Source of the DNA: Dyadobacter bucti
GTDB lineage: Bacteria > Bacteroidota > Bacteroidia > Cytophagales > Spirosomataceae
Assembly: GCF_005869225.1 (NCBI RefSeq)
Contig: NZ_SWFP01000005.1
Span: forward strand, 1 to 64,000
DNA length: 64,000 nt
Direction of reading: 5' to 3'
Below, piece after piece: positions 51,446 to 61,292 of this stretch. Position 1 is the first letter of the stretch; the number at the start of each line of letters is the position of its first letter. The notes under the pieces were generated by a model. That model was not told where the DNA came from. It searched no databases and was given only the letters and a program-made list of their open reading frames with translations. Both the position numbers and the translations under genes were made by a program.

Positions 51446-51919
51446 TCATTTATTTTCCAAATGCCATAGCCGTCTGTCAACAGGGATTTTTTCCTGTGCC
51501 ACCAATGCTATTTGTGAAAAAAGAGGATGTTCGGGATGAACGACGATGTTGTGGGAAAAAGGTACGATCACCGACGGAATGCCGACTGCCAGAACGTCGG
51601 GCTTTAAAAGCCAGTCTTTAAGCCAGTACTGCGTTCTTTCGTAATTTTTGTCCTGCCAATAACCGGGCAATTGTTCTCTGGAATAGTATCGGATATCGTC
51701 GGGGATGCTGATTGAGGAGAGCCAGTACACGGGCAAATCCTCATATCGGACTCCAGGTGCGTGCGCCAGTGTTTCAAGAAGTCCTAGCTCCGGTGTTGAT
51801 GTTGTATAGAGGACGCCGATACCTTTCGGGTTCCAGCGCGCACCAAATAGTTTGCTTCCCTCGGAAGAAAGAGGTTGATGTAAAAATTTTTCTCTGATAA
51901 TCCGGTAAACGAGTGGCAT
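51446..51919 (-). CDS. RES-domain toxin (NAD+ phosphorylase family)
   Basis: RES toxins degrade NAD+ and stop growth. From ATG 51919 (MPLVYRIIREKF) the 157-residue protein has the catalytic set in ARWNPKGIGVLYTTSTPELGLLETLAH (Arg28, Tyr38, Glu49) and GIPSVIVPFS (Ser116). Starts at 51949 and 51976 are also in frame; the first of these would overlap the antitoxin stop. It is 13 bp downstream of the Xre-type antitoxin gene on the same strand, the standard RES/Xre order. Confidence 0.88.
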   Translation of the reverse strand: MPLVYRIIREKFLHQPLSSEGSKLFGARWNPKGIGVLYTTSTPELGLLETLAHAPGVRYEDLPVYWLSSISIPDDIRYYSREQLPGYWQDKNYERTQYWLKDWLLKPDVLAVGIPSVIVPFSHNIVVHPEHPLFSQIALVAQEKIPVDRRLWHLENK

Positions 51920-51932
51920 ATGCTCGGAGCTG

Positions 51933-52358
51933 TCAGGCGGGAAGGCCATAATCCAGCCGGCCCAGGACATCTTCAACCAGCCCGAAGCCCGTGAGTGTGT
52001 CCATCAGCTGTAAAGGAGACTGATCATTTAGTTCGCTGACAGGCGTTCGGAGCCAGTTGCGAACAATAGCGTCTTTTCCTTCAAAGGTATCTAGTGCATG
52101 GATCAGTATATTTTTTAGTAGCAGCAGCCTTTCTGAAGCATCAGTTCCAAGCCGTTTTTCGGGTTGTATGCGATGAAGGTTTCGGGGTGTCATGCCCAGT
52201 ACGTATGCAATTTCATTGTCGGTAAGGCCGACCAATTTTGCAACGTCATCTGCGGTTGAACGGAGTATGCCTTGCCTGGATGTTTGAATGAGGTTGAAGT
52301 CTGAGGCTGGTGTTGAGCCGTAAGGAACAAATTCATCTCTAAACATGAGCGGTTTCAT
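51933..52358 (-). CDS. Xre/DUF2384-type antitoxin (RES partner)
   Basis: The 141-residue protein has a helix-turn-helix-like segment (about 36-65; VAKLVGLTDNEIAYVLGMTPRNLHRIQPEKRL) and a C-terminal toxin-binding (DUF2384) domain with FEGKDAIVRNWLRTPVSELNDQSPLQLMDTLTGFGLVEDVLGRL. It neutralises the RES toxin and probably represses the operon. The promoter is embedded in a 12-bp inverted repeat (52376-52407), fitting autorepression. Its promoter lies in the 63-bp gap after the uvrA stop. Confidence 0.88.
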   Translation of the reverse strand: MKPLMFRDEFVPYGSTPASDFNLIQTSRQGILRSTADDVAKLVGLTDNEIAYVLGMTPRNLHRIQPEKRLGTDASERLLLLKNILIHALDTFEGKDAIVRNWLRTPVSELNDQSPLQLMDTLTGFGLVEDVLGRLDYGLPA

Positions 52359-52375
52359 TCTGGCTAACTTTAAGT

Positions 52376-52417
52376 GAAGTATGTCACAAAGGTATGTGAC
52401 ATACTTCGAATTTCCAA
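52376..52417 (-). promoter_or_regulatory. Toxin-antitoxin promoter enclosed by a 12-bp inverted repeat
   Basis: On the minus strand TTG (52415-52417) and TACCTTTG (52387-52394) are separated by 20 bases, an ideal promoter. The perfect inverted repeat gaagtatgtcac (52376-52387) and gtgacatacttc (52396-52407) flanks the -7 box exactly, so a bound dimer would block RNA polymerase. The start codon is about 18 bases downstream of the repeat. Confidence 0.75.
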
Positions 52418-52421
52418 TTTT

Positions 52422-55286
52422 TCAGATTTTTTCTTTCAAAAATGCGGCGGTGTAATTACCATTTATCTTGATCATTTCTTCCGGGGTTCCGGCGAATGTC
52501 AGATACCCGCCTCCTTCGCCTCCTTCGGGGCCCAGGTCAAGAATCCAGTCGGCGCTTTTGATGATTTCCATGTTATGCTCGATAATGATAACGGTATCGC
52601 CTTGTTCTACGAGCGCATTGATGGCTTTGAGCAGCTTCTTGATATCGTGAAAATGCAGTCCGGTGGTTGGTTCATCAAAAATGAAGAGTGTTTTTCCTTT
52701 GTTGGAAGAGCCTTTTCCCAGAAAAGAAGCCAATTTTACACGTTGCGCTTCTCCCCCCGATAAAGTATTTGACGACTGGCCTAATCCTACGTATCCCAAT
52801 CCCACTTCCTGCAAGGGTATGAGTTTGTCGGCCAGTTTAGGTTCTGATGTTCTGAAAAATTCAATAGCCTCATCTACAGTCATATCAAGGATTTCGGCTA
52901 TATCTTTTTCCTGATACCGTATTTCCTGGATCTCCTGTTTAAACCGCTTTCCGTTACATCCTTCGCAGGTCAGATATATATCGGCCATGAACTGCATTTC
53001 GATTTTCACCTGACCCTCACCCTGGCAAATTTCGCAACGCCCACCATCCACATTGAATGAAAAATGCGAAGGCTTGTATCCCCTGGCTTTGGAAAGCGGC
53101 AGGTCGGACATCATCTGGCGGATATAATCGTAGGCTTTGATATAGGTTACGGGATTGGAACGCGAAGACTTCCCGATAGGATTCTGATCAATCATTTCAA
53201 CGGCTTCGATCCTGTCGAGGCTTCCTGATAGTTCATTCAGTTTGCCTACTTCCTCGCTGAATTCTCCTTTCTGGCGCATCAGGGCCGGATACAATATCTT
53301 GCGTATCAATGTGGACTTACCCGATCCGCTGACACCAGTCACGACGGTAAGCACATTTAATGGAATTTTTACATCGACATCTTTGAGGTTATTTTCCCGC
53401 GCTCCCTTGATTTCCAGAAAATGCAGGCTCTTTCTCCGGACAGCAGGCACCGGAATAGAATCATTCCCCAAAAGAAAATCAAGTGTATGAGATTTGACTT
53501 CATCCTCTTTGCCAGCGTGGTTTCCGGCGTTTTTAATATCAGAAATATCTTCCCAATTGCCCTGAAATACAACATGCCCGCCTCCCGTACCTGCTTCCGG
53601 TCCAATATCAATGATCTGGTCCGCAGCATGCATCACCTCTTCCTCATGTTCAACCACTATAACCGTATTGCCGAGATCGCGCAGCGATTCAAGGACACCT
53701 ACCAATCTTTGCGTATCCCTGGGGTGAAGGCCGATACTTGGCTCGTCGAGGATGTACATGGAGCCGACCAAAGCACTTCCCAGCGAGGTAGCGAGTTTGA
53801 TCCGTTGGAATTCCCCGCCGGAAAGAGTACTTGTAAGCCGGTTCAATGTCAGATATCCCAGGCCTACGCGGTTCATGTAATCCAGCCGGGTTTCGATTTC
53901 GGTGAGCACCCGCCGGGCTATTTGCCGGTCGTGTTCATTGATTTCAAGGTTTTTGAAAAATACGGATACATCCTGAATCGGCATCAGAACCAGATCTGTA
54001 ATGGATACACCCCCTACTTTGACAAAAGAAGCATCTTTCCGTAAACGGGAACCGCGACAATCAGGGCAGGTGGTACGGCCCCGGAACCGCGACAGCATTA
54101 CCCTATACTGAATTTTATGAGTCTGCGATTCAAGCTCAGCGACGAAATCGTTGATTCCCTGGAAATATTGGTTACCTGTCCAAAGTAATTCTTTCTGGGC
54201 TGGTGTAAGTTCTTTGTAAGGGCGGTGTATGGGAAAATCAAACTTGATCCCATTGCGGACAAGAGGCACAAGCCATTCGCTCATTTTTTCCGTACGCCAT
54301 GGCGCGATCGCACCTTCGTACACGGATAGGTTTTTATCGGGAATCACCAGTTCCGGATCTATACCCAATATCTTACCGAAACCTTCACATCTTTTACACG
54401 CGCCAAAAGGATTATTAAAGCTGAAAAGGTTAACCGTAGGCTCTTCAAAAGTAATGCCGTCCAGCTCGAATTTATCGGAAAAAGACTTTTTTTCGCCGTT
54501 TAAAACACGGACAATGCAAAGGCCTTCTCCCTCGAAAAAAGCAGTTTGAACAGAATCGGAAAGACGGTATTGCGTGTCTTCGTCATCATGTTTCACGCCC
54601 GCCCGGTCAACTAATATATAAATCTGGTTGCCGGCTTGCGGGTAATTATCAGGATTCTCGAGAATATCCTCGATAGCTGTAACCTCTTCATTCAGGATAA
54701 TGCGGTTATAACCTTTGGATAGGAGAATAGTCAGTTCCTCCGGTTGCGTCCTGCCTTCTCTGATCAATAGGGGAGCCAGGATCATTACTCTTGTGCCTTC
54801 TTCGTGGCTGAGGATATAATTGACAACATCCGTAACCGAATCCTTCCTGACAAGCTCACCCGAAACCGGCGAATAAGTGTGGCCGATACGTGCAAAAAGC
54901 AGTTTCAGGTAATCGTAAATCTCCGTTGAAGTCCCCACGGTCGATCGCGGGTTGCGGGTATTAACTTTTTGTTCAATGGCGATAGCAGGAGAAATACCTT
55001 TGATATATTCCACCTCCGGTTTTTCCATGCGGCCGAGAAATTGCCGGGCATAGCTGCTCAGACTTTCCACATACATGCGCTGCCCTTCCGCAAACAGCGT
55101 ATCAAAAGCCAATGATGATTTTCCCGAACCCGAAAGCCCCGTAATCACAACCAGTTTGTTGCGTGGAATGGCAACATCAATATTTTTAAGATTATTAACA
55201 CGGGCACCTTTGATCAGAATATATTTTCTTGGATCCAGATCATCGAATTGGGAAGCCTCAATCCGAGGTACAGGTAAATGCATCAT
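52422..55286 (-). CDS. uvrA: Excinuclease ABC subunit A
   Basis: UvrA finds bulky DNA lesions and loads UvrB. The 954-residue protein has two ABC ATPase halves: Walker [17 protein letters not shown] (about 50-65) and [15 protein letters not shown] (about 655-669), ABC signatures [19 protein letters not shown] and [18 protein letters not shown], Walker B/D-loop [13 protein letters not shown] and [13 protein letters not shown]. Zinc fingers are visible as [18 protein letters not shown], and [12 protein letters not shown]...CEGCNGKRF. Length is typical. Its 3' end abuts the promoter of a toxin-antitoxin pair. Confidence 0.97.
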   Translation of the reverse strand: MMHLPVPRIEASQFDDLDPRKYILIKGARVNNLKNIDVAIPRNKLVVITGLSGSGKSSLAFDTLFAEGQRMYVESLSSYARQFLGRMEKPEVEYIKGISPAIAIEQKVNTRNPRSTVGTSTEIYDYLKLLFARIGHTYSPVSGELVRKDSVTDVVNYILSHEEGTRVMILAPLLIREGRTQPEELTILLSKGYNRIILNEEVTAIEDILENPDNYPQAGNQIYILVDRAGVKHDDEDTQYRLSDSVQTAFFEGEGLCIVRVLNGEKKSFSDKFELDGITFEEPTVNLFSFNNPFGACKRCEGFGKILGIDPELVIPDKNLSVYEGAIAPWRTEKMSEWLVPLVRNGIKFDFPIHRPYKELTPAQKELLWTGNQYFQGINDFVAELESQTHKIQYRVMLSRFRGRTTCPDCRGSRLRKDASFVKVGGVSITDLVLMPIQDVSVFFKNLEINEHDRQIARRVLTEIETRLDYMNRVGLGYLTLNRLTSTLSGGEFQRIKLATSLGSALVGSMYILDEPSIGLHPRDTQRLVGVLESLRDLGNTVIVVEHEEEVMHAADQIIDIGPEAGTGGGHVVFQGNWEDISDIKNAGNHAGKEDEVKSHTLDFLLGNDSIPVPAVRRKSLHFLEIKGARENNLKDVDVKIPLNVLTVVTGVSGSGKSTLIRKILYPALMRQKGEFSEEVGKLNELSGSLDRIEAVEMIDQNPIGKSSRSNPVTYIKAYDYIRQMMSDLPLSKARGYKPSHFSFNVDGGRCEICQGEGQVKIEMQFMADIYLTCEGCNGKRFKQEIQEIRYQEKDIAEILDMTVDEAIEFFRTSEPKLADKLIPLQEVGLGYVGLGQSSNTLSGGEAQRVKLASFLGKGSSNKGKTLFIFDEPTTGLHFHDIKKLLKAINALVEQGDTVIIIEHNMEIIKSADWILDLGPEGGEGGGYLTFAGTPEEMIKINGNYTAAFLKEKI

Positions 55287-55402
55287 AGGAGAAATCGAAT
55301 AGATATTCGGGCAAATTTGTCAATGCACCGATCTTCATATTAACCAAAAGTCGGGCCATTTAGTTTAACCCCCTACAGAGGAATATAGTCTGGGCTATTC
55401 CG

Positions 55403-56191
55403 CTAAACGGACATCCCGGCTGCTTTTGAAAAAGTCATTCCCTGTGCTGCCGCGGCCTCAAAAATCGGATCGGCAAGGTGGCCCCAGTTCGTTACGTCCG
55501 ACATACAGTCTGTAAGAACTGTTACCTTAGGGACCAGGGAAGGCGCATATTTCAGGATCTGGTTGATGCTTGTGGCCACACAGTGGGAACGCGCTTCACC
55601 AGCCATGAGTATTTTATCAAATTCTTCGAGCTCTTCCAGAAAAGCTTTGTTGAGTTCCGTAGCGGGATCTTCTGCAACCGGAATTTGCGCCCGAAACACC
55701 CCAAAATGTTCTGTTAAAGGATTGACACCTTTTGAAACCACCTTGTAATCCCGTCCTGTTTCGTGGGTCCAGGCCAGGAGCGCGTTCATAATTGTATCGT
55801 CCAGGGACGCGCCTTTTGACCCAATCAGACAATGTTCAGGCCATATAAAATGTTTGAATTCGCCCTCGGATTCCAACGTTTCCAAATATTTCAAAACATA
55901 GTCCTGCTGATAACGCGGAGTCCATTTCCCTGCTTTGACGGCAGCCGGGGTGATCAATGTGAAAGGGGCAACGGTATTGCCGTTGGCATCTTCCCAAAAC
56001 AATGGGTGCGCAATATCGATAACCTTGTGCGTGTCAAGTGTAACAAAAATGCCGTCTATTTTTTTGCCTTCAAGAGCGATTAACCGGGCGATGCGTTCGA
56101 CGTCTATTTCAGCGCCGGGAACAAACAATGCACCTTCCGGATTGCAAAAGTCAAACTGTGCATCAATGATCAGTAAGGCTGTTTTTCCCAT
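55403..56191 (-). CDS. Isochorismatase-family hydrolase (nicotinamidase-like)
   Basis: From ATG 56191 (MGKTALLIIDAQFDFCNPEGALFVPGAE) the 262-residue protein shows the family triad context: Asp in LIIDAQFDF, and the nucleophile Cys in LMAGEARSHCVATSINQ; a middle HCLIGSKGASLDD and a GVNPLTEHFGVFRA segment are also typical. Nicotinamidase converts nicotinamide to nicotinate for NAD salvage, but isochorismatase-fold enzymes of this size also act on other amides, so substrate is inferred. The frame is open to 56281 but the shorter start fits the family. Confidence 0.82.
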   Translation of the reverse strand: MGKTALLIIDAQFDFCNPEGALFVPGAEIDVERIARLIALEGKKIDGIFVTLDTHKVIDIAHPLFWEDANGNTVAPFTLITPAAVKAGKWTPRYQQDYVLKYLETLESEGEFKHFIWPEHCLIGSKGASLDDTIMNALLAWTHETGRDYKVVSKGVNPLTEHFGVFRAQIPVAEDPATELNKAFLEELEEFDKILMAGEARSHCVATSINQILKYAPSLVPKVTVLTDCMSDVTNWGHLADPIFEAAAAQGMTFSKAAGMSV

Positions 56192-56226
56192 TTTTATGGT
56201 TTCAAAATGAATCAAAATCCTGAATA

Positions 56227-56778
56227 TTATTCTTCCAGTACCTGGGGCAATTCCATCTGTCGCGCGTACATTTTGGAACAAAGGCTGTACACCAGGGCCA
56301 ACATGTTATTGGTGTCCTTGATATAATCCACCCGGTAATCCTCATCCAGTTTGTCGAGGCCGTTGAGGATAGTCTGTGCTTTTTTCGCAATGTATAATGC
56401 ACAGGTATCCGCCCTGGAAGAATAGGTCTTAAGTATATCCCGGTAGCTTTCCAGAAAGGTATTGAGCAAAAACAGATTGAGTTCAAGCCCGCCGATTTTG
56501 TCTCTGGTCACCTTCACATGATAGGAAATGTCGCCGCTGAGGTTACGCATATCCATTAAGACCCAGCCCGGTGTATTCTGGTTAAATTTCGAAGTCCGTA
56601 CGATCCGGCCCGAAATCTCGTCCCTTCGCTCGGGAATGGTTGCACTGTCTTCGATCAGCTCAAAATGCAGCTTGTCGGAAAGCGTTTTGTCCTTGGTAAT
56701 TAGCCTAAGTAACAGTTTATCCTTTTCTTTGGAGGGCATTTGAACAATGGCTTTTTTCAGCTGGTCGGGTAATGCCAT
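56227..56778 (-). CDS. Conserved protein of unknown function, 183 aa
   Basis: This soluble helical protein starts MALPDQLKKAIVQMPSKEKDKLLLRLITKDKTLSDKLHFELIED; most of it is predicted helix with an aromatic/acidic pattern, and a C-terminal Cys (YSLCSKMYARQ). No signal peptide or membrane segment is seen. No family is recognised with confidence. It is 35 bp upstream of the isochorismatase-like gene on the same strand, so the two may be one transcript. Confidence 0.65.
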   Translation of the reverse strand: MALPDQLKKAIVQMPSKEKDKLLLRLITKDKTLSDKLHFELIEDSATIPERRDEISGRIVRTSKFNQNTPGWVLMDMRNLSGDISYHVKVTRDKIGGLELNLFLLNTFLESYRDILKTYSSRADTCALYIAKKAQTILNGLDKLDEDYRVDYIKDTNNMLALVYSLCSKMYARQMELPQVLEE

Positions 56779-56821
56779 AGCAATGCAATAGTAATTTTAT
56801 AGATAATCCGGTAATCGCCTT

Positions 56822-56854
56822 AACTTTATGTGCTTCGGAATACGCCATAAAGTT
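56822..56854. promoter_or_regulatory. Hairpin in the divergent gap before a membrane protein gene
   Basis: AACTTTATG (56822-56830) and CATAAAGTT (56846-56854) form a 9-bp perfect stem followed by TTTT, ending 20 bases before the start at 56875. It may terminate upstream transcripts or attenuate this gene. Confidence 0.4.
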
Positions 56855-56874
56855 TTTTGACAAAAATATCAGAT

Positions 56875-58173
56875 ATGCGTAAATATCTCTCAACCAGTTT
56901 GAGTATTGCCCTTTTTTTAATTTTCTTATATACGCTTATTACAAATGTTCTCAATGTACCCTCATTTGATGATTACGACACTACACTAAACTTCATCAGA
57001 CGCTTCTATTTCGACAATAGCCTGTTTTCAGAGAGATTGGAAACCCTTTTTGGCAGGCATAACGAACACCGGATATTTTTTTCAAAACTGACGGCGGCAA
57101 CTTACTACGGGCTGTTCCACAAGATCAACTTCGCGCATCTGGTCCTTTTCCAGAACATTTTTCTGCTTGCTTTTTTTGGTTTGATGCTTGCTGTCATGAA
57201 AGGGCAAAAGCTCCTGTTTCCGGAAACCGTTCTAATTGCCTGTATTTTTCTGTTCAGTCTGTCCTTCTGGCAAGTGACGTATTATTTTTGGGGCGGTATT
57301 CAGCATTATGTGGTTTTCTTATTCTCGTTTTTAAGCCTGTATATGCTAAATAAGGCATTTCGGTCGACTGGAATACATTTTTGTCTTGCGGTACTGGCAG
57401 CGGCCGTTGCCGTTTTTTCATTTGGGAACGGTTTCATTACACTTTTATTGGGCGGGTTCTTGTTGGTTGTTCAAAAAAAATGGCCTTTATTGATGTTTTG
57501 GGCGGTTATTTCGGCTATGCTCCTTGGTGTGACATTCTTTGTAGAACCTTCGGTGGATGCTAGCGCCCACACAGCATTTAATCCCGAATGGATGGCCCGC
57601 CTGCTATTTACTTTTATGGGAAGCTTTCTGTTTGTGAATCCGCCGGAAGGTCAGTATATCAATATTATTTTTTGCATGGTGGTGGGTTTCGCGGTTTTGG
57701 GTATCTGGATCTGGCTGTTCTTCAAGGGATACGCCTTTCGCAATCCGCTTTTATACTGCCTGCTTTCCCTCCCGGTTTTGACGGGCATCATCATATCCAT
57801 TTCCAGGTTTGAGACAAAAGCCGCTGGCGGGATAGCCCCGAGATATATGTTTTTCACGGCCACGATCCCAATTATTCTTGTATTGATTTTATTAGATTTA
57901 AACATTGTTAAAAAACACAACCTGAAATATGTGATCCCGGTTGGGCTGCTTGTTTGGGGGGCAGTTTTTTACAATAACAAAATCGCTTTACAACAAAACA
58001 ATAATGAATTGATGACCACCATCAGGAGGTGGGAGAAAGACCGTAACACACCATTGATTTATTATAAAGACTCAGGTACTTACTCAGAAATACTTCAATG
58101 GGCAACCGACCATGAAGTTATAGACGTTCAATCCTCAGAAAAAAGTTATTTCAATGATACCAACCGAAAATAG
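56875..58173 (+). CDS. Polytopic membrane protein, GT-C-like, unknown
   Basis: From ATG 56875 (MRKYLSTSLSIALFLIFLYTL) the 432-residue protein has about ten membrane helices. The first periplasmic loop carries VPSFDDYDTTLNFIRRFYFDNSLFSERLETLFGRHNEHR, with a DDYD acidic motif and NEHR, in a place where GT-C enzymes put catalytic acids. It precedes a GT2 gene by 75 bp and a DUF5672 gene, so it may belong to a surface-glycan set. The in-frame ATG at 56857 adds six residues. Confidence 0.7.
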   Translation: MRKYLSTSLSIALFLIFLYTLITNVLNVPSFDDYDTTLNFIRRFYFDNSLFSERLETLFGRHNEHRIFFSKLTAATYYGLFHKINFAHLVLFQNIFLLAFFGLMLAVMKGQKLLFPETVLIACIFLFSLSFWQVTYYFWGGIQHYVVFLFSFLSLYMLNKAFRSTGIHFCLAVLAAAVAVFSFGNGFITLLLGGFLLVVQKKWPLLMFWAVISAMLLGVTFFVEPSVDASAHTAFNPEWMARLLFTFMGSFLFVNPPEGQYINIIFCMVVGFAVLGIWIWLFFKGYAFRNPLLYCLLSLPVLTGIIISISRFETKAAGGIAPRYMFFTATIPIILVLILLDLNIVKKHNLKYVIPVGLLVWGAVFYNNKIALQQNNNELMTTIRRWEKDRNTPLIYYKDSGTYSEILQWATDHEVIDVQSSEKSYFNDTNRK

Positions 58174-58248
58174 TTGCCCGATTTGCGGAAAGAGGGATTT
58201 CCATGTTAATTTGTACCTTTTTAGAATGGAAAATTTCGCATACACATT

Positions 58249-59226
58249 ATGATTTCAGTGGCGATGTGTACCTACAATGGGGAAGCTTATTTGTCTGAAC
58301 AGCTGAGTAGTATCGCGGGTCAGACGGTTCCCATAGATGAGTTGGTTATATGCGATGACAGGTCCAAAGACAATACTGTAGAAATACTCAAGTCCTTTGC
58401 CGCAAACAGTAGTTTTCCGGTTTATATACATATAAATGAAGAGAATCTGGGTTCTACCAGAAACTTTGAAAAATGCTTGTCTTTGTGCAGTGGTGATATC
58501 ATTTTCCTTTGTGATCAGGATGATAAATGGCGAGAGGACAAGGTAGAAAGGCAAGTGGCGTATTTGAATGCAAATCCGGACAAAGACGCTGTTTTCTCGG
58601 ATGCATTGATGATCAACGATGACTCGGTTCCGACGGGGCAGACGATATGGGAGGAAATCGAATTTGACAGGACAGGCCAAAACAAGTGGAAAGAGGGGAA
58701 ACCACATGAAATTCTTTTCAACGGGTTTGTAGTTACCGGAGCTACGCTTGCAATCCGTAAATCCTGTCTTGAGAGGCTGATGCCTTTTCCAACACACGTT
58801 CCCGACCTGATTCACGACGCCTGGATCGCTATGGTGCTGAGTCTCGAGAATAAGATCGATTTCATCGCCGATACCCTGATCTCGTACCGCATCCATTCCA
58901 GCCAGCAGGTCGGTTTCGGAAGCAAAGTCGAAAAAGTGCATCTGAAGGATCGTTTTTCACGGGATCGCAGCGAGAAGTTGGTGCCCCTGGAAGAAAAGGC
59001 AAACAAGCTGCATGAAATTTATTTATTACTGAGGGCAATCCCTTTTGTGCCACGCGAGAAATTGATAAAATTGTATTTATCGCAAAAACATTTTTACAGG
59101 CGCGCTTCCCTGCCCGAAAACCGGTACAAAAGGTTCACCCCGATCCTGAACCAGGTGATACGGGGATATTACAGGTTTAGCAGCAAAGATTGGTGGCTGC
59201 CGGCAATTGGGGATTTGTTAGAATAA
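58249..59226 (+). CDS. Glycosyltransferase family 2 (rhamnosyltransferase-like)
   Basis: The 325-residue GT-A enzyme begins MISVAMCTYNGEAYLSEQLSSIAGQTVPIDELVICDDRSKDNTVEIL, has GDIIFLCDQDDKWREDKVERQV with the DxD-like DQDD motif, and a FVVTGATLAIRKSC and HDAWIAMVLSL acceptor region. This wording is typical of rhamnosyl/glycosyltransferases of O-antigen loci. It is followed by a DUF5672 protein. Confidence 0.88.
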   Translation: MISVAMCTYNGEAYLSEQLSSIAGQTVPIDELVICDDRSKDNTVEILKSFAANSSFPVYIHINEENLGSTRNFEKCLSLCSGDIIFLCDQDDKWREDKVERQVAYLNANPDKDAVFSDALMINDDSVPTGQTIWEEIEFDRTGQNKWKEGKPHEILFNGFVVTGATLAIRKSCLERLMPFPTHVPDLIHDAWIAMVLSLENKIDFIADTLISYRIHSSQQVGFGSKVEKVHLKDRFSRDRSEKLVPLEEKANKLHEIYLLLRAIPFVPREKLIKLYLSQKHFYRRASLPENRYKRFTPILNQVIRGYYRFSSKDWWLPAIGDLLE

Positions 59227-59240
59227 TTAAACCGTCAGGA

Positions 59241-59993
59241 GTGAAAGTTACAGATCCGTCCGTTGCGATTGTGATTCCCGTTTACAGGCCGGAGTTCACG
59301 GAAGCCGAAGAGGCTTCTCTGAAACAATGCATGAACGTGCTTTCTCGCTACCCTGTGAGGATAGTAAAACCGCGTAGCCTGGATTTGAAGTGGGTCGCAG
59401 CCGAATATCCGGCTATTGAATTTGTCTCTTTGGACGACGCGTGCTTTTCCGGAATAGAGGCCTACAACAGATTGCTGACATCTTCCGGTTTTTACAAAGT
59501 TTTTTCGGAATACGAATTTATCCTCATCTATCAGTTGGATGCTTTTGTTTTCCGGGATGAGCTTAGAGACTGGTGTAAAAAAGGATTCGATTACATCGGC
59601 TCACCATCTTTGCATCAGGAGGAATTTGATAGTCTGCCGGCAGGCTCGGGGCAAATTTTTGCGGATGCACTTTCCAGCCGGCGTTTTGTTTTAAACGGAG
59701 GCCTTTCGCTTCGCCGGGTTCCGGCTTTTGTACGGTATCTGAAAATTTACGATCTTTTTTATCCTGCCTGGAAAGGAAATGAAGATATGCTTTTTTCGCA
59801 GGAAGCCACCCGGCTGATTCCCATGAAACTGTTCATGAAATTACCTACCTGGCAGGAAGCACTGAGATTCTCATTTGAAAAAAGCCCTGCGGCGAGTTTT
59901 GCGCTCACAAATAGACAACTACCATTTGCCTGCCATGCCTGGGAACGTTACGATCCCGAATTTTGGTCTTCCTATATTGTTGTAAACCAATAG
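59241..59993 (+). CDS. DUF5672 putative glycosyltransferase
   Basis: The protein carries the DUF5672 pattern: SVAIVIPVYRPEFTEAEEASLKQCMNVL, YEFILIYQLDAFVF with the DxD-like metal site, FDYIGSPSL, NGGLSLRRVPAFVRYL and GNEDMLFSQEATRLI. These are linked to sugar transfer in polysaccharide loci. I chose the GTG at 59241 (VKVTDPS), 14 bp after the GT2 stop, because it opens directly into the domain. An ATG at 59190 would overlap GT2 by 37 bp and add 17 residues without domain match. It is likely co-transcribed with the GT2 gene. Confidence 0.75.
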   Translation: MKVTDPSVAIVIPVYRPEFTEAEEASLKQCMNVLSRYPVRIVKPRSLDLKWVAAEYPAIEFVSLDDACFSGIEAYNRLLTSSGFYKVFSEYEFILIYQLDAFVFRDELRDWCKKGFDYIGSPSLHQEEFDSLPAGSGQIFADALSSRRFVLNGGLSLRRVPAFVRYLKIYDLFYPAWKGNEDMLFSQEATRLIPMKLFMKLPTWQEALRFSFEKSPAASFALTNRQLPFACHAWERYDPEFWSSYIVVNQ

Positions 59994-60083
59994 GTTTCAG
60001 AGTTTTAACAATTTTTAACAAACTATGCGGATCGTTTGGGCGTTCTTGCAATTATTTATTAAAAATTAAGATATCCCTTAGTC

Positions 60084-61292
60084 ATGAATTTCAAGTTGCT
60101 TTTGGTATTCCTCTGTGTAATTGGATTTTCACTGAATACCAGTTTCGGACAAGTTACTGATAGCCCCAAAGTTGAAGAGCAATCTGCAAGCTATGTGAAG
60201 ATCCAGCGAGTCGAACTTACGGATAAGTACACGGTTGTTTACCTGGAATTTACGGAAAGAAAAAGCCCTTCGCCCCAATTATACGGGTTTCCGCAAAAGC
60301 TTAATCCAGGGTCAAGCCAGATTTGGCTGGATCCTGAAACGAGATTGTATAAACCTGGCGAAACGGACAAAAAATTTAAATTTATAAGAGCAGAAAACAT
60401 TCCTACCGACCCCACCCGCAAACGTGTCACGCCCGGCGAAACTGTGGAATTCGTAGCTTATTTCGAAAGATTAACGCCGGGAATCGAAGTTTTTGATTTT
60501 TATGAAGGCAGAAGTACACAGGGTCAGCAATCTTGGAACTTTTATGGTGTACATATCAAAAATCCTCCTAAAAATCAGCTCAACAAATCAGCCAAACTTG
60601 CCCCCAAAGCAGAGGAGCCGATTAAAAAGCCTCTTGAACCCGCTGTGGTTCCGGACACCAGAGAGCCGGAAAATACATCCCCGGAATTTGCAGTAATGAG
60701 AGGAACGGTTTATAATGCAAAAACAAAACAACCGATACCAGCCCAGATCGCCTATATAGAAAAAGGCGATTCACTTCAGATCAGATCGTCTTCCGGAAAA
60801 TACCGTATCGGCCTCGACCCGAAGGAGACTTACGATTTTCGTATAGCCGCAAAAGGATACTACGGTTCGTCATTCAGTGTTTCACCTGCAGATTCGGCGA
60901 GCAGGTCGGGTTTCAATCATGACGTTTACCTGACGCCGCTGGCGATAGGCGAAACGATTACGATCCCTAACATTTATTTTGCTACCTCAGAATACACGCT
61001 TTTGGCCGAATCCTATCAGGAACTTAACAAGCTTGCCGACATGATGCGCGAAAATCGCGAAATGCAGATCAGAGTGGAGGGCCACACAGACAATGTCGGA
61101 GATTTTGATAAAAACCTTGAATTGTCACGGAAAAGGGCAGAAGCAGTTCAAAAATTCCTGATTGAAAAGGGAATTGATGCCGGCAGGATTGAAGCCAAAG
61201 GATATGGCGGAACGCGCCCAATCAACAAAGGGACGTCGGCCGAAGAAAAAAGTAAAAACAGAAGAGTGGAATTTGTGATTACGAAAATGTAG
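60084..61292 (+). CDS. OmpA-family outer-membrane protein
   Basis: The 402-residue exported protein has a signal peptide (about 1-23, ending SFG), an N-terminal beta-rich part (about 35-170), a proline/lysine-rich linker, a carboxypeptidase-like domain (about 205-300; [22 protein letters not shown]), and a C-terminal OmpA peptidoglycan-binding domain: [74 protein letters not shown]. It anchors the outer membrane to the wall. The region downstream is the phased repeat array shared with tpiA's 3' end. Confidence 0.92.
   Translation: MNFKLLLVFLCVIGFSLNTSFGQVTDSPKVEEQSASYVKIQRVELTDKYTVVYLEFTERKSPSPQLYGFPQKLNPGSSQIWLDPETRLYKPGETDKKFKFIRAENIPTDPTRKRVTPGETVEFVAYFERLTPGIEVFDFYEGRSTQGQQSWNFYGVHIKNPPKNQLNKSAKLAPKAEEPIKKPLEPAVVPDTREPENTSPEFAVMRGTVYNAKTKQPIPAQIAYIEKGDSLQIRSSSGKYRIGLDPKETYDFRIAAKGYYGSSFSVSPADSASRSGFNHDVYLTPLAIGETITIPNIYFATSEYTLLAESYQELNKLADMMRENREMQIRVEGHTDNVGDFDKNLELSRKRAEAVQKFLIEKGIDAGRIEAKGYGGTRPINKGTSAEEKSKNRRVEFVITKM

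Noticed and set aside
53421..54044. 207-codon plus-strand frame inside uvrA
   Set aside because: Shadow of uvrA on the opposite strand with no domain pattern.
58255..58941. 228-codon frame opposite the GT2 gene at 58249
   Set aside because: Antisense shadow of a gene with clear GT-A motifs.
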